The translations under genes were made by a program, and so were the position numbers. DNA of 64,000 nt from Bryobacteraceae bacterium (GTDB lineage Bacteria; Acidobacteriota; Terriglobia; Bryobacterales; Bryobacteraceae), in NCBI GenBank assembly GCA_028275505.1, contig JAPWUP010000001.1, positions 1 to 64,000 on the forward strand. The letters run 5' to 3'. This document shows positions 56,982 through 64,000 of this stretch, piece by piece; within the stretch, counting starts at the first letter, position 1, and every line of letters begins with the position of its first letter. Below the pieces are notes generated by a model. It was not told the origin of the DNA. It ran no database searches and saw only the letters and a list, made by a program, of their open reading frames with translations.

Positions 56982-57751
56982 TGCGAGTCTGGCGCGCCGA
57001 CCTGCACGTGCACACCTGCCTGTCGCCCTGCGCCGATCTCAGCATGGCGCCACGCACGATCGTCGCCGCGGCGCTCGAGCGAGGCCTGGATGCCATCGGC
57101 GTGGCTGACCACAACTCCGCAGGCAACATCCCGGCCGTCGTGGGCGCAGCGCGCCAGACTCGCCTTGCGGTTCTGCCCGCCATGGAGATCACTTCGCGCG
57201 AGGAGGTTCACATCCTCGCCATCTTCGGCGACCTGGAGGCGGCCCGGGCCATGCAGGAGGTCGTCTACCAGCGCCTCCCCGGCGAGAACCAGCCCGAGAT
57301 CTTCGGGCTTCAGGTCCTGGTCAACGAAGACCACGACGTGCTCGGATTCGAGCCACGCCTGCTGGCGGGCGCCACCGAGATGAGCGTCAGCGAAATCGTC
57401 CAGCGCGTGCACACACTGGGCGGGCTGGCCATCGCCGCCCATGCCGATCGCGAAGCGTTCGGCCTTCTCGGCCACTTGGGGTTCGTTCCGCCGGACCTGG
57501 CGCTGGACGCGGTGGAGCTTTCCCCGCACATGCCCGCGGCCGAATTCCGCAAGCGTTGGCCCGAATGCGCCGCCCTTGCCGTGGTGCGTTCTTCGGACGC
57601 CCACTGGCCCGAGCAGATCGGCGCCTGCACAACGAGCTTCCGCTTGCAGCGGATTACAGTGGACGAACTGCGACAGGCCTTCGCCCGCCGCGAGGGCCGC
57701 TGCGTGGTGAACGAGGGCAACGAAGGGGCGAGTGAGCCATGGAGGAACTAG
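56978..57751 (+). CDS. PHP-domain phosphoesterase-like protein
   Basis: RADLHVHTCLSPCADLSMAPRTIVAAALERGLDAIGVADHNSAGNIPAV...GGLAIAAHADRE...SSDAHWPEQIG. Confidence 0.9.
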   Translation: MMRVWRADLHVHTCLSPCADLSMAPRTIVAAALERGLDAIGVADHNSAGNIPAVVGAARQTRLAVLPAMEITSREEVHILAIFGDLEAARAMQEVVYQRLPGENQPEIFGLQVLVNEDHDVLGFEPRLLAGATEMSVSEIVQRVHTLGGLAIAAHADREAFGLLGHLGFVPPDLALDAVELSPHMPAAEFRKRWPECAALAVVRSSDAHWPEQIGACTTSFRLQRITVDELRQAFARREGRCVVNEGNEGASEPWRN

Positions 57752-58320
57752 CCTTGCACATGCTCGACCTGGCTGAAAACTCCATCGCCGCGGGCGCCCG
57801 GCGCGTGGACATCCGCGTGACGGAAGATCCCGCGAGCGACCGGCTCGTCCTGGAAGTTCGCGACGACGGCTCGGGGATGCCGGAGGAAGTCGCCCGGCGC
57901 GCCGCCGACCCCTTCTTCACCACGCGCCAGACGCGGCCCGTGGGCCTGGGACTGGCGCTTCTGGACCAGGCCGCTCGCATGGCTGGCGGAAGCCTGCGCA
58001 TCGAGTCCGAGCCCGGCGTCGGAACCACGGTCAGGGCGGAGTTTCAACTGAGTCACCCGGACCGCCAGCCGCTGGGCGATGTGGCGGCTACTTTGCTCGC
58101 CTTGGCGGCCGGACATCCCGAGATCGAGTTCTCCTACGAACATCGCGGCGCAGATTTCTCGACCCGCTTCGATACGGCGGAATTCCGGCGCAGCCTAGGG
58201 GACGTGGCGCCCCACAGCCCTGCCGCCATCTCGGCTCTGCGCCGGGCGCTGGCGGAAGCGCTGCGCGCCTTGCACCGCGATAGCAGGCAGGAGGTCAGTC
58301 ATGGATCTGGCAACCATTGA
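57739..58320 (+). CDS. Histidine-kinase-like ATP-binding protein (HATPase_c only)
   Basis: ALHMLDLAENSIAAGARRVDIRV..LVLEVRDDGSGMPEEVARRAADPFFTTRQTRPVGLGLALLDQAARMAGGSLRIESEPGVGTTVRAEF. Confidence 0.9.
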   Translation: MEELALHMLDLAENSIAAGARRVDIRVTEDPASDRLVLEVRDDGSGMPEEVARRAADPFFTTRQTRPVGLGLALLDQAARMAGGSLRIESEPGVGTTVRAEFQLSHPDRQPLGDVAATLLALAAGHPEIEFSYEHRGADFSTRFDTAEFRRSLGDVAPHSPAAISALRRALAEALRALHRDSRQEVSHGSGNH

Positions 58321-58780
58321 GAGCATCATCCGGCAGCATGGGGGCCAGAAAAGCGCCCTGATCGCCATGCTCCAGGACGTCCAGCAACAGTACACGTACT
58401 TGCCCAAGGACGTCCTCCAGTACCTTTCACGCACGCTCAACGTGCCTCTCAGCCGGGCTTACAGCCTGGCCACCTTCTACCGCGCTTTCAGCCTGAAACC
58501 GAAAGGCCGGCATCCCATCTCGGTCTGCCTCGGTACGGCCTGTCACGTCAAGGGCGCGGTGAAGATCCTGGAGAAGTTCGAGCGTGAGCTGGGCATCAAA
58601 ACCGGGCAGACGACGCCCGACCTCATGTTCGGCCTGGAACAGGTGCGCTGCCTGGGGTGCTGCGGGCTGGCGCCCGTGGTCACCGTGGGACAGGATCTCT
58701 ACGGCAAGGTCACCGTGTCCAAGGTGGATCAGATCATCAAGCGTTACCAGAAGCAGGAGGCGGCACATGCCAAAGCTTAA
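58301..58780 (+). CDS. nuoE: NuoE/HndA-like [2Fe-2S] subunit
   Basis: ALIAMLQDVQQQYTYLPKDVLQYLSRTLNVPLSRAYSLATFYRAFSLKPKGRHPISVCLGTACHVKGAVKILEKFERELG...VRCLGCCGLAPVVTVGQDLYGKV. Confidence 0.95.
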   Translation: MDLATIESIIRQHGGQKSALIAMLQDVQQQYTYLPKDVLQYLSRTLNVPLSRAYSLATFYRAFSLKPKGRHPISVCLGTACHVKGAVKILEKFERELGIKTGQTTPDLMFGLEQVRCLGCCGLAPVVTVGQDLYGKVTVSKVDQIIKRYQKQEAAHAKA

Positions 58781-59150
58781 GATCGAGGACCTGGCGCGCA
58801 TCCGCGAGCAAGCCCGCCGCGCCACCCTGCTGCGCGAAGGAGCCGGACGCGTCAAGATCACCGTGCACCTGGGCACCTGCGGGATCGCCGCCGGCGGGCG
58901 CAACATCATGACCGCCGTGCTGCGCGAGATCGAGGAACGCAACCTGCACGACGTGCTGGTCACGACCTCCGGCTGCGCCGGCCTGTGCAGTCGCGAACCC
59001 ATGATGACAGTCGAGGTGCTCGGCCAGCCCCCGGTCAAGTACGTGGACCTGACCGAGGGCAAGGTCAAGGAAATCTTCGCCGAGCACATCGTGGGAGGAA
59101 AGATCGCCGACCGCTATGCCCTGGCTGTGGGCAGCGAGCGGGTGATGTGA
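58767..59150 (+). CDS. [2Fe-2S] thioredoxin-like ferredoxin (HndB-like)
   Basis: ITVHLGTCGIAAGGRNIMTAVLREIEERNLHDVLVTTSGCAGLCSREPMMTVEV; start at ATG 58767. Confidence 0.88.
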   Translation: MPKLKIEDLARIREQARRATLLREGAGRVKITVHLGTCGIAAGGRNIMTAVLREIEERNLHDVLVTTSGCAGLCSREPMMTVEVLGQPPVKYVDLTEGKVKEIFAEHIVGGKIADRYALAVGSERVM

Positions 59151-59159
59151 GGAGGAGCC

Positions 59160-61019
59160 ATGCCTTATCGCGTCCATTGCATGGTTTGCGCCGGGACGGG
59201 ATGCGTCTCCAACCGGTCCCTGGAAGTGCGCGACGCCCTCGAAAACGAAATCCGCAAACGCGGCCTTCAGGACGAGATCCAGATCGTCACCACAGGCTGC
59301 AACGGCTTCTGCGCCGTCGGCCCCCTCATGGTCGTGCAGCCGGATGGAATCTTCTACCAGCAGGTTTCGGCCAAGGACGTCCCGCTGCTCGTGGAAGAGC
59401 ACTTCATCAAAGGCCGGCCGGTACAGAAGCTGCTGTACAAGCCGCCCGAAGCCGCCGCGCCCATCCCCAAAATGTCCGACATTCCCTTCTTCAAGCACCA
59501 GCGCCTCATCGCCTTGCGCAACCGCGGACTGATTGACCCCGAGAAGATCGAGGACTATATTGCGCGCGACGGCTACCAGGCGCTGGTCAAGGCACTCACC
59601 GAGATGACGCCCGAGCAGATCATTGAGGTGATCACCAAGTCCGGACTGCGCGGGCGCGGAGGGGCCGGCTTCCCCACTGGCGTTAAGTGGCAGAAGGTCC
59701 GGCAGGCCAAGGGCGAGCCCAAATACATCATCTGCAACGGAGACGAGGGCGACCCGGGCGCCTTCATGGACCGCTCCATCTTCGAATCCGACCCGCACTC
59801 GGTCATCGAAGGCATGCTCATCGGAGCCCGCGCCATCGGCGCGCGTTACGGCGTGGTGTACATCCGCAACGAGTATCCGCTGGCGCTGGAGCGTATCCAG
59901 ATCGCCATTCAGCAGGCGCGCGAGTACGGGCTGCTGGGCGAAAACATCCTGGATTCCGGCCTCGACTTCGACATTTCCGTCACTCGCGGCGCTGGCGCTT
60001 TCGTCTGCGGCGAGGAAACGGCCCTGATCGCTTCGGTGGAAGGGCGCCTGGGCGATCCCCGCGCACGCCCGCCTTATCCGGCCGAGTACGGGCTGTGGGG
60101 CAAGCCCACCTGCATCAACAACGTCGAAACCTGGGCCAACGTGCCGCCCATCATCCTGCACGGCTGGGAGTGGTACTCGCAAATTGGCACCGAGCGCAGC
60201 AAAGGCACCAAGGTCTTCTCGCTGGTGGGCAAGGTGCGCAACACCGGGCTGGTGGAAGTCCCCATGGGAATCACGTTGCGCCAGCTCATCTACGACATCG
60301 GCGGCGGCATCCCGGGCGACAAGAAGTTCAAAGCCGTGCAGACGGGCGGCCCTTCGGGCGGCTGCATCCCGGCGGGCATGATGGACCAGCCCATCGAGTA
60401 CATCGCACCCGACGGCAAGCGGGAAGCTCGCGATTACCTCGACCTGCCCATTGATTACGAGAGCCTCACGGACGTCGGCTCCATGATGGGGTCGGGCGGC
60501 CTGGTGGTCATGGACGAGGACACCTGCATGGTGGACGTGGCCCGCTACTTCCTGGCCTTCACGCAGGACGAGTCCTGCGGCGCCTGCACGCCTTGCCGCG
60601 AGGGCACCAAGCTCATGCTGGACATCCTGAACCGCATCGTGGATGGCCACGGCACCATGGACGATTTGCGGGCGCTGGAAGAGATCGCCTGGGTCGTCAA
60701 GCAGACCTCGCTCTGCGGTCTGGGCAAGACGGCGCCCAATCCTGTGCTGACCACCCTGAAGTATTTCCGGGACGAGTACCTGGCCCACATCGAAGCGCAC
60801 AAGTGCCCGGCCCACGTCTGCCGCGCGCTCAATACCTATCGCATAGATCCCGTGATCTGCGTCGAGCGCGGACACGGCTGCGGCGTCTGCCGGCGCGAGT
60901 GTCCGGAAAAGGCCATCTTCGGCGAAAAGAACCAGCCGCACCGCATTGACCAGACGCTGTGCAAGAAGTGCGGCGTATGCGTGGAGGTCTGCCACTTCAA
61001 CGCGGTGATCGTGGAATGA
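59160..61019 (+). CDS. nuoF: NuoF/HndC-like NADH-binding flavoprotein with N-terminal [2Fe-2S] and C-terminal 2x[4Fe-4S]
   Basis: GRGGAGFPTGVKWQKVRQAKGEPKYIICNGDEGDPGAFMDR, CGEETALIASVEG, DESCGACTPCREGTKLMLDIL, C-terminal CVERGHGCGVCRRECPEKAIFGEKNQPHRIDQTLCKKCGVCVEVC. Confidence 0.96.
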   Translation: MPYRVHCMVCAGTGCVSNRSLEVRDALENEIRKRGLQDEIQIVTTGCNGFCAVGPLMVVQPDGIFYQQVSAKDVPLLVEEHFIKGRPVQKLLYKPPEAAAPIPKMSDIPFFKHQRLIALRNRGLIDPEKIEDYIARDGYQALVKALTEMTPEQIIEVITKSGLRGRGGAGFPTGVKWQKVRQAKGEPKYIICNGDEGDPGAFMDRSIFESDPHSVIEGMLIGARAIGARYGVVYIRNEYPLALERIQIAIQQAREYGLLGENILDSGLDFDISVTRGAGAFVCGEETALIASVEGRLGDPRARPPYPAEYGLWGKPTCINNVETWANVPPIILHGWEWYSQIGTERSKGTKVFSLVGKVRNTGLVEVPMGITLRQLIYDIGGGIPGDKKFKAVQTGGPSGGCIPAGMMDQPIEYIAPDGKREARDYLDLPIDYESLTDVGSMMGSGGLVVMDEDTCMVDVARYFLAFTQDESCGACTPCREGTKLMLDILNRIVDGHGTMDDLRALEEIAWVVKQTSLCGLGKTAPNPVLTTLKYFRDEYLAHIEAHKCPAHVCRALNTYRIDPVICVERGHGCGVCRRECPEKAIFGEKNQPHRIDQTLCKKCGVCVEVCHFNAVIVE

Positions 61020-61029
61020 GGGGGTGAAC

Positions 61030-62799
61030 ATGATCTCACTGACGATCAACGGAACCCGAACCGAGGTCCGCGAGGGAACCACGATTCTGCAAGCGGCCAG
61101 GTTTTTGGAGATCCCGATTCCCACGCTCTGTTACCACCCGTGGCTGAAGCCCTTCGGCGCCTGCCGGATCTGCACCGTGCAGGTCCAGCGCCCGCGCGGC
61201 TACGAACTGGTCACCGCCTGCAACACCCCCTGCGAAGAGGGCATGGTCATCCAGACCGACACGGATCATGTGCGGCAGGCGCGGCGCGTGGTGGTCGAAC
61301 TGATGATGGCGCGCTGGCCCAACGTCCCCATCGTCCAGAAGCTGGCGGCCGAGGTGGGACTGGAGAAGCCGCGCTTCATCAGCGAAATGCGTGACGAGGC
61401 GCCCGATGCTTGCATCCTTTGCCTGCGCTGCGTGCGCATCTGCGAAGAAGTGGTGGGGGCGTGCGCCATCGGTTACGAAGACCGCGGCATCAAGCGCAAG
61501 GTGGTGACGCCCTTCCACGAAGAGTCGGAAGCCTGCGTGGCCTGCGGCGCCTGCGCGCACGTCTGCCCCACCGGGCACATGAAGTTCGAACCGGAGGACT
61601 ACCGCGGCAAGCCGCCCGAGTTCCTGCTCGGTCCGAACACGGCCATCCACGTCATGACGCCGCAGGCCGTGCCGAAAGTCCCTCGCATTGACCGCGAAAG
61701 CTGCATCCATTTCAAGACCAACGGCTGCCAGAAGTGCGTCGAGGTCTGCGAGGCCAAAGCCGTCAACCACGAGATGACGGACCAGGAGTTGGAGATCGAA
61801 GTGGGCCAGATCCTGGTGGCCACCGGCTACGACCTGTTCGACGCCTCGGTCATGGCCCAGTACGGCTACGGCCGGCTGGACAACATTTACACCGCCCTGG
61901 ACATCGAACGGATGCTCAATGCGACGGGGCCTACCGGCGGCCAGATCCGCCTGAAGAACGGCCAGCCGCCGCGCGCCGTGGGCATCATCCACTGCGTGGG
62001 TTCGCGCGACGAGAACTACCACCGCTACTGTTCGCGCGTCTGCTGCATGTACGCGCTCAAGTTCGCGCACCTGATCAAGGAACGCTGCCCGGAGGCCGAA
62101 GTCTACAACTTCTACATTGACATGCGCGCCTTCGGCAAAGGCTACGAGGAGTTCTATTCCCGCGTGCTGCACGAGGGCGTCAATGTGATCCGCGGCAAGG
62201 TAGCCGAGGTGGTCCAGGCAGGCTGGTCCAAGCAGGAGGAAGGGACCCTGCTCATCCGTTGCGAGGACACGCTCATCGGGAAGCTCCGCGAGATCCCGGT
62301 GGATATGGTCATCCTGTGCAACGCGATCGAGCCTCGCCGCGACGCCGAACGGGTGGCGCGGCTCTTTGGCCTCAGCCGCAGCCCGGACGGCTTCTTCCTG
62401 GAGCGCCACCCCAAGCTGGACCCGGTGGCGACTTCCTCCGACGGCCTGTTCGTGGCCGGCTGCGCGCAGGGGCCCAAGGATATTCCCGATACGGTGGCCC
62501 AGGCCAGTGCCGCCGCCGCCCGCATGCTGGCCACCATCGCCAAAGGCGTGGTCGAAATGGATCCGGTGCGCGCCGAGATCAACGAGGAGTATTGCAGCGG
62601 ATGCAGGGTCTGCAACGCCTTGTGTCCTTATGAAGCCATCGAATACCTCGAGGACAAGAACGTTTCGCGCGTGAATTCTGCCTTGTGCAAGGGCTGCGGC
62701 ACCTGCGTGGCCGCATGTCCGGCGGGCGCCATCACGGGTTACGGTTTCAGCGACCTGCAATTGCACGCGGAACTGGAAGGTCTGCTGGCGGTTCGCTGA
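61030..62799 (+). CDS. Fusion: NuoG/HndD-type N-terminal ferredoxin module + HdrA C-terminal half
   Basis: N-term CYHPWLKPFGACRICTVQV..ACNTPC and CILCLRCVRICEEVVGACAIGY..CVACGACAHVCPTGHMKF; then HdrA-type QAVPKVPRIDRESCIHFKTNGCQKCVEVCEAKAV, GPTGGQIRLKNGQPPRAVGIIHCVGSRDENYHRYCSRVCCMYALKFAHLIKE, IDMRAFGKGYEEFYSRV, C-term CSGCRVCNALCPYEAIEY..CKGCGTCVAACPAGAI. Confidence 0.92.
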   Translation: MISLTINGTRTEVREGTTILQAARFLEIPIPTLCYHPWLKPFGACRICTVQVQRPRGYELVTACNTPCEEGMVIQTDTDHVRQARRVVVELMMARWPNVPIVQKLAAEVGLEKPRFISEMRDEAPDACILCLRCVRICEEVVGACAIGYEDRGIKRKVVTPFHEESEACVACGACAHVCPTGHMKFEPEDYRGKPPEFLLGPNTAIHVMTPQAVPKVPRIDRESCIHFKTNGCQKCVEVCEAKAVNHEMTDQELEIEVGQILVATGYDLFDASVMAQYGYGRLDNIYTALDIERMLNATGPTGGQIRLKNGQPPRAVGIIHCVGSRDENYHRYCSRVCCMYALKFAHLIKERCPEAEVYNFYIDMRAFGKGYEEFYSRVLHEGVNVIRGKVAEVVQAGWSKQEEGTLLIRCEDTLIGKLREIPVDMVILCNAIEPRRDAERVARLFGLSRSPDGFFLERHPKLDPVATSSDGLFVAGCAQGPKDIPDTVAQASAAAARMLATIAKGVVEMDPVRAEINEEYCSGCRVCNALCPYEAIEYLEDKNVSRVNSALCKGCGTCVAACPAGAITGYGFSDLQLHAELEGLLAVR

Positions 62800-62811
62800 C
62801 AAGGAGGAGCC

Positions 62812-63276
62812 ATGAACCAGCAGCAACGATTTGAGCCTCGCATCGTGGGCTTCCTTTGCAACTGGTGCTCGTACACGGGCGCTGATCTGGCCGGCGTCAG
62901 CCGGATGAAATCAGCTCCCAACCTGCGCACGATCCGCGTCATGTGCAGCGGCCGCGTGGATCCCACGCTGGTACTGCGCGCGTTTCAACTGGGCGCGGAC
63001 GGCGTCCTGGTGGCAGGCTGCCATCCCGGCGACTGCCACTACCAGGAGGGCAACTACAAGGCCATGCGCCGCGTGCTGCTGCTCAAGCGCGTGCTCCGAG
63101 AGTTCGGAATTGACGAGCGGCGCCTGCGCCTGGAATGGATCTCGGCCAGCGAGGGCGAAAAATTCGCGCGGGTGGCCAACGAGTTCACCGAGCAGGTCCG
63201 GGCGCTGGGACCGCTCCAGCTCGAGGAGGCGCCCGCGGCCGTCGCTGAGCCCCAGCTCGAGGAGGTGCGGGCATGA
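62812..63276 (+). CDS. mvhD: Methyl-viologen-reducing hydrogenase delta subunit-like (MvhD/FlpD)
   Basis: RIVGFLCNWCSYTGADLAGVSRMKSAPNLRTIRVMCSGRVDPTLVLRAFQLGADGVLVAGCHPGDCHYQEGNYKAMRR. Confidence 0.95.
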   Translation: MNQQQRFEPRIVGFLCNWCSYTGADLAGVSRMKSAPNLRTIRVMCSGRVDPTLVLRAFQLGADGVLVAGCHPGDCHYQEGNYKAMRRVLLLKRVLREFGIDERRLRLEWISASEGEKFARVANEFTEQVRALGPLQLEEAPAAVAEPQLEEVRA

Positions 63277-64000
63277 GCAAACCCAAACTGGCTCTCTACT
63301 GGGCGGCCAGTTGCGGCGGTTGCGAAATCGCCGTGCTCGACGTGGAAGAAAAAATCCTCGACGTGGCCGCCTTCTTCGACATCGTCTTCTGGCCCTGCGC
63401 CATGGACTTCAAGTACAAGGACGTCCAGGCCATGGAAGACGGCAGCATTGACCTGTGCCTGTTCAACGGCGCCATCCGCACCAGCGAAAACGAAGCCATG
63501 GCGCGGCTGCTGCGGCGCAAGTCCAAGGTGCTGGTCGCTTTCGGCTCCTGCGCCACCGAGGGTTGCATTCCCGGCCTGGCCAACCTGACCACGAAAGAAG
63601 AAATCCTGGACTGGGTCTATCACCGCTCGCCCAGCACGGTGAACGAAAATGGCGTGCGGCCGCAGCCGCGTTTCCACGTGCCCGAGGGCGAGCTCGAAAT
63701 CCCCGAATTTTACGAGGAGGTACGCACGCTCGCCCAGGTGGTCCCCGTGGATTACTTCATCCCCGGCTGCCCGCCGCAGGCGCCCCAGATCGTCAACGTG
63801 CTCAGCGCCATCATGACCGGGGCGCCCCTGCCCCCGCCGGGATCGGTGATCGGAGCGGGCGAGAAGACCTGCTGCGACGAGTGCGGGCGCAAGCGGGAGG
63901 AGAAGCGGATCAAGCGCTTCTACCGGCCGTGGGAAATCGTCCCCGACCCCAACCAGTGCCTGCTCGACCAGGGCATCATCTGCCTGGGTCCGGCCACGCG
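63273..64000 (+). CDS. [NiFe] hydrogenase small subunit, group-3-like (MvhG-like), partial at window end
   Basis: Manual translation, not in the ORF track: MSKPKLALYWAASCGGCEIAVLDVEEKILDVAAFFDIVFWPCAMDFKYKDVQAMEDGSIDLCLFNGAIRTSENEAMARLLRRKSKVLVAFGSCATEGCIPGLAN...FIPGCPPQAPQIVNVL...CCDECGRKREEKR... Confidence 0.92.
   Translation, partial: MSKPKLALYWAASCGGCEIAVLDVEEKILDVAAFFDIVFWPCAMDFKYKDVQAMEDGSIDLCLFNGAIRTSENEAMARLLRRKSKVLVAFGSCATEGCIPGLANLTTKEEILDWVYHRSPSTVNENGVRPQPRFHVPEGELEIPEFYEEVRTLAQVVPVDYFIPGCPPQAPQIVNVLSAIMTGAPLPPPGSVIGAGEKTCCDECGRKREEKRIKRFYRPWEIVPDPNQCLLDQGIICLGPAT

Noticed and set aside
58737-61124. 795-aa minus-strand ORF
   Set aside because: Antisense shadow of the HndB-like ferredoxin and nuoF genes in a high-GC region.
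1-64000. rRNA operon, IS element or intact prophage
   Set aside because: No rRNA-like sequence, intact transposase or phage structural genes were recognised; only the decayed integrase.

Overview
GC-rich bacterial window, probably Acidobacteria-like (inferred from gene content; not testable here). It has four parts. (1) ~0-9 kb, mostly minus strand: a partial S24/S26-type peptidase, a 55-aa Cys-containing small peptide with a YxKP motif, and secreted or surface proteins (beta-propeller, TPR, PEP-CTERM, choice-of-anchor/Hydin-like). (2) ~9-43.6 kb, minus strand: a long exopolysaccharide locus with CapD-type epimerase, sugar transferase, DegT aminotransferase, many glycosyltransferases, Wzy-like proteins, WecB, Wzm/Wzt ABC exporter, Wzc-like BY-kinase, Wza-like export protein and an RHH protein at the head. 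It contains a 167-bp direct repeat derived from the 3' end of the NAD-epimerase gene. (3) ~43.6-49.8 kb: a dyad-rich intergenic region, a decayed tyrosine integrase next to a tRNA-Val(CAC), and two Tat-type sulfatases flanking a CehA-like metallohydrolase. (4) ~49.9-64 kb: a large redox operon, hdrC-hdrB-hdrA(N half)-DRTGG-HATPase-[FeFe]-hydrogenase-like sensor-DRTGG-PHP-HATPase-nuoE-2Fe2S ferredoxin-nuoF-(NuoG/HndD ferredoxin module fused to the HdrA C half)-mvhD-NiFe hydrogenase small subunit, cut by the window end. The strongest candidate for something undescribed is the split HdrA. Its N half and C half are separate genes ~7 kb apart, and the C half is fused behind a NuoG/HndD-type ferredoxin module, so a heterodisulfide reductase core appears physically joined to an NADH-linked Hnd module and a NiFe hydrogenase. 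All calls come from reading the supplied sequence and ORF translations; no searches were run.
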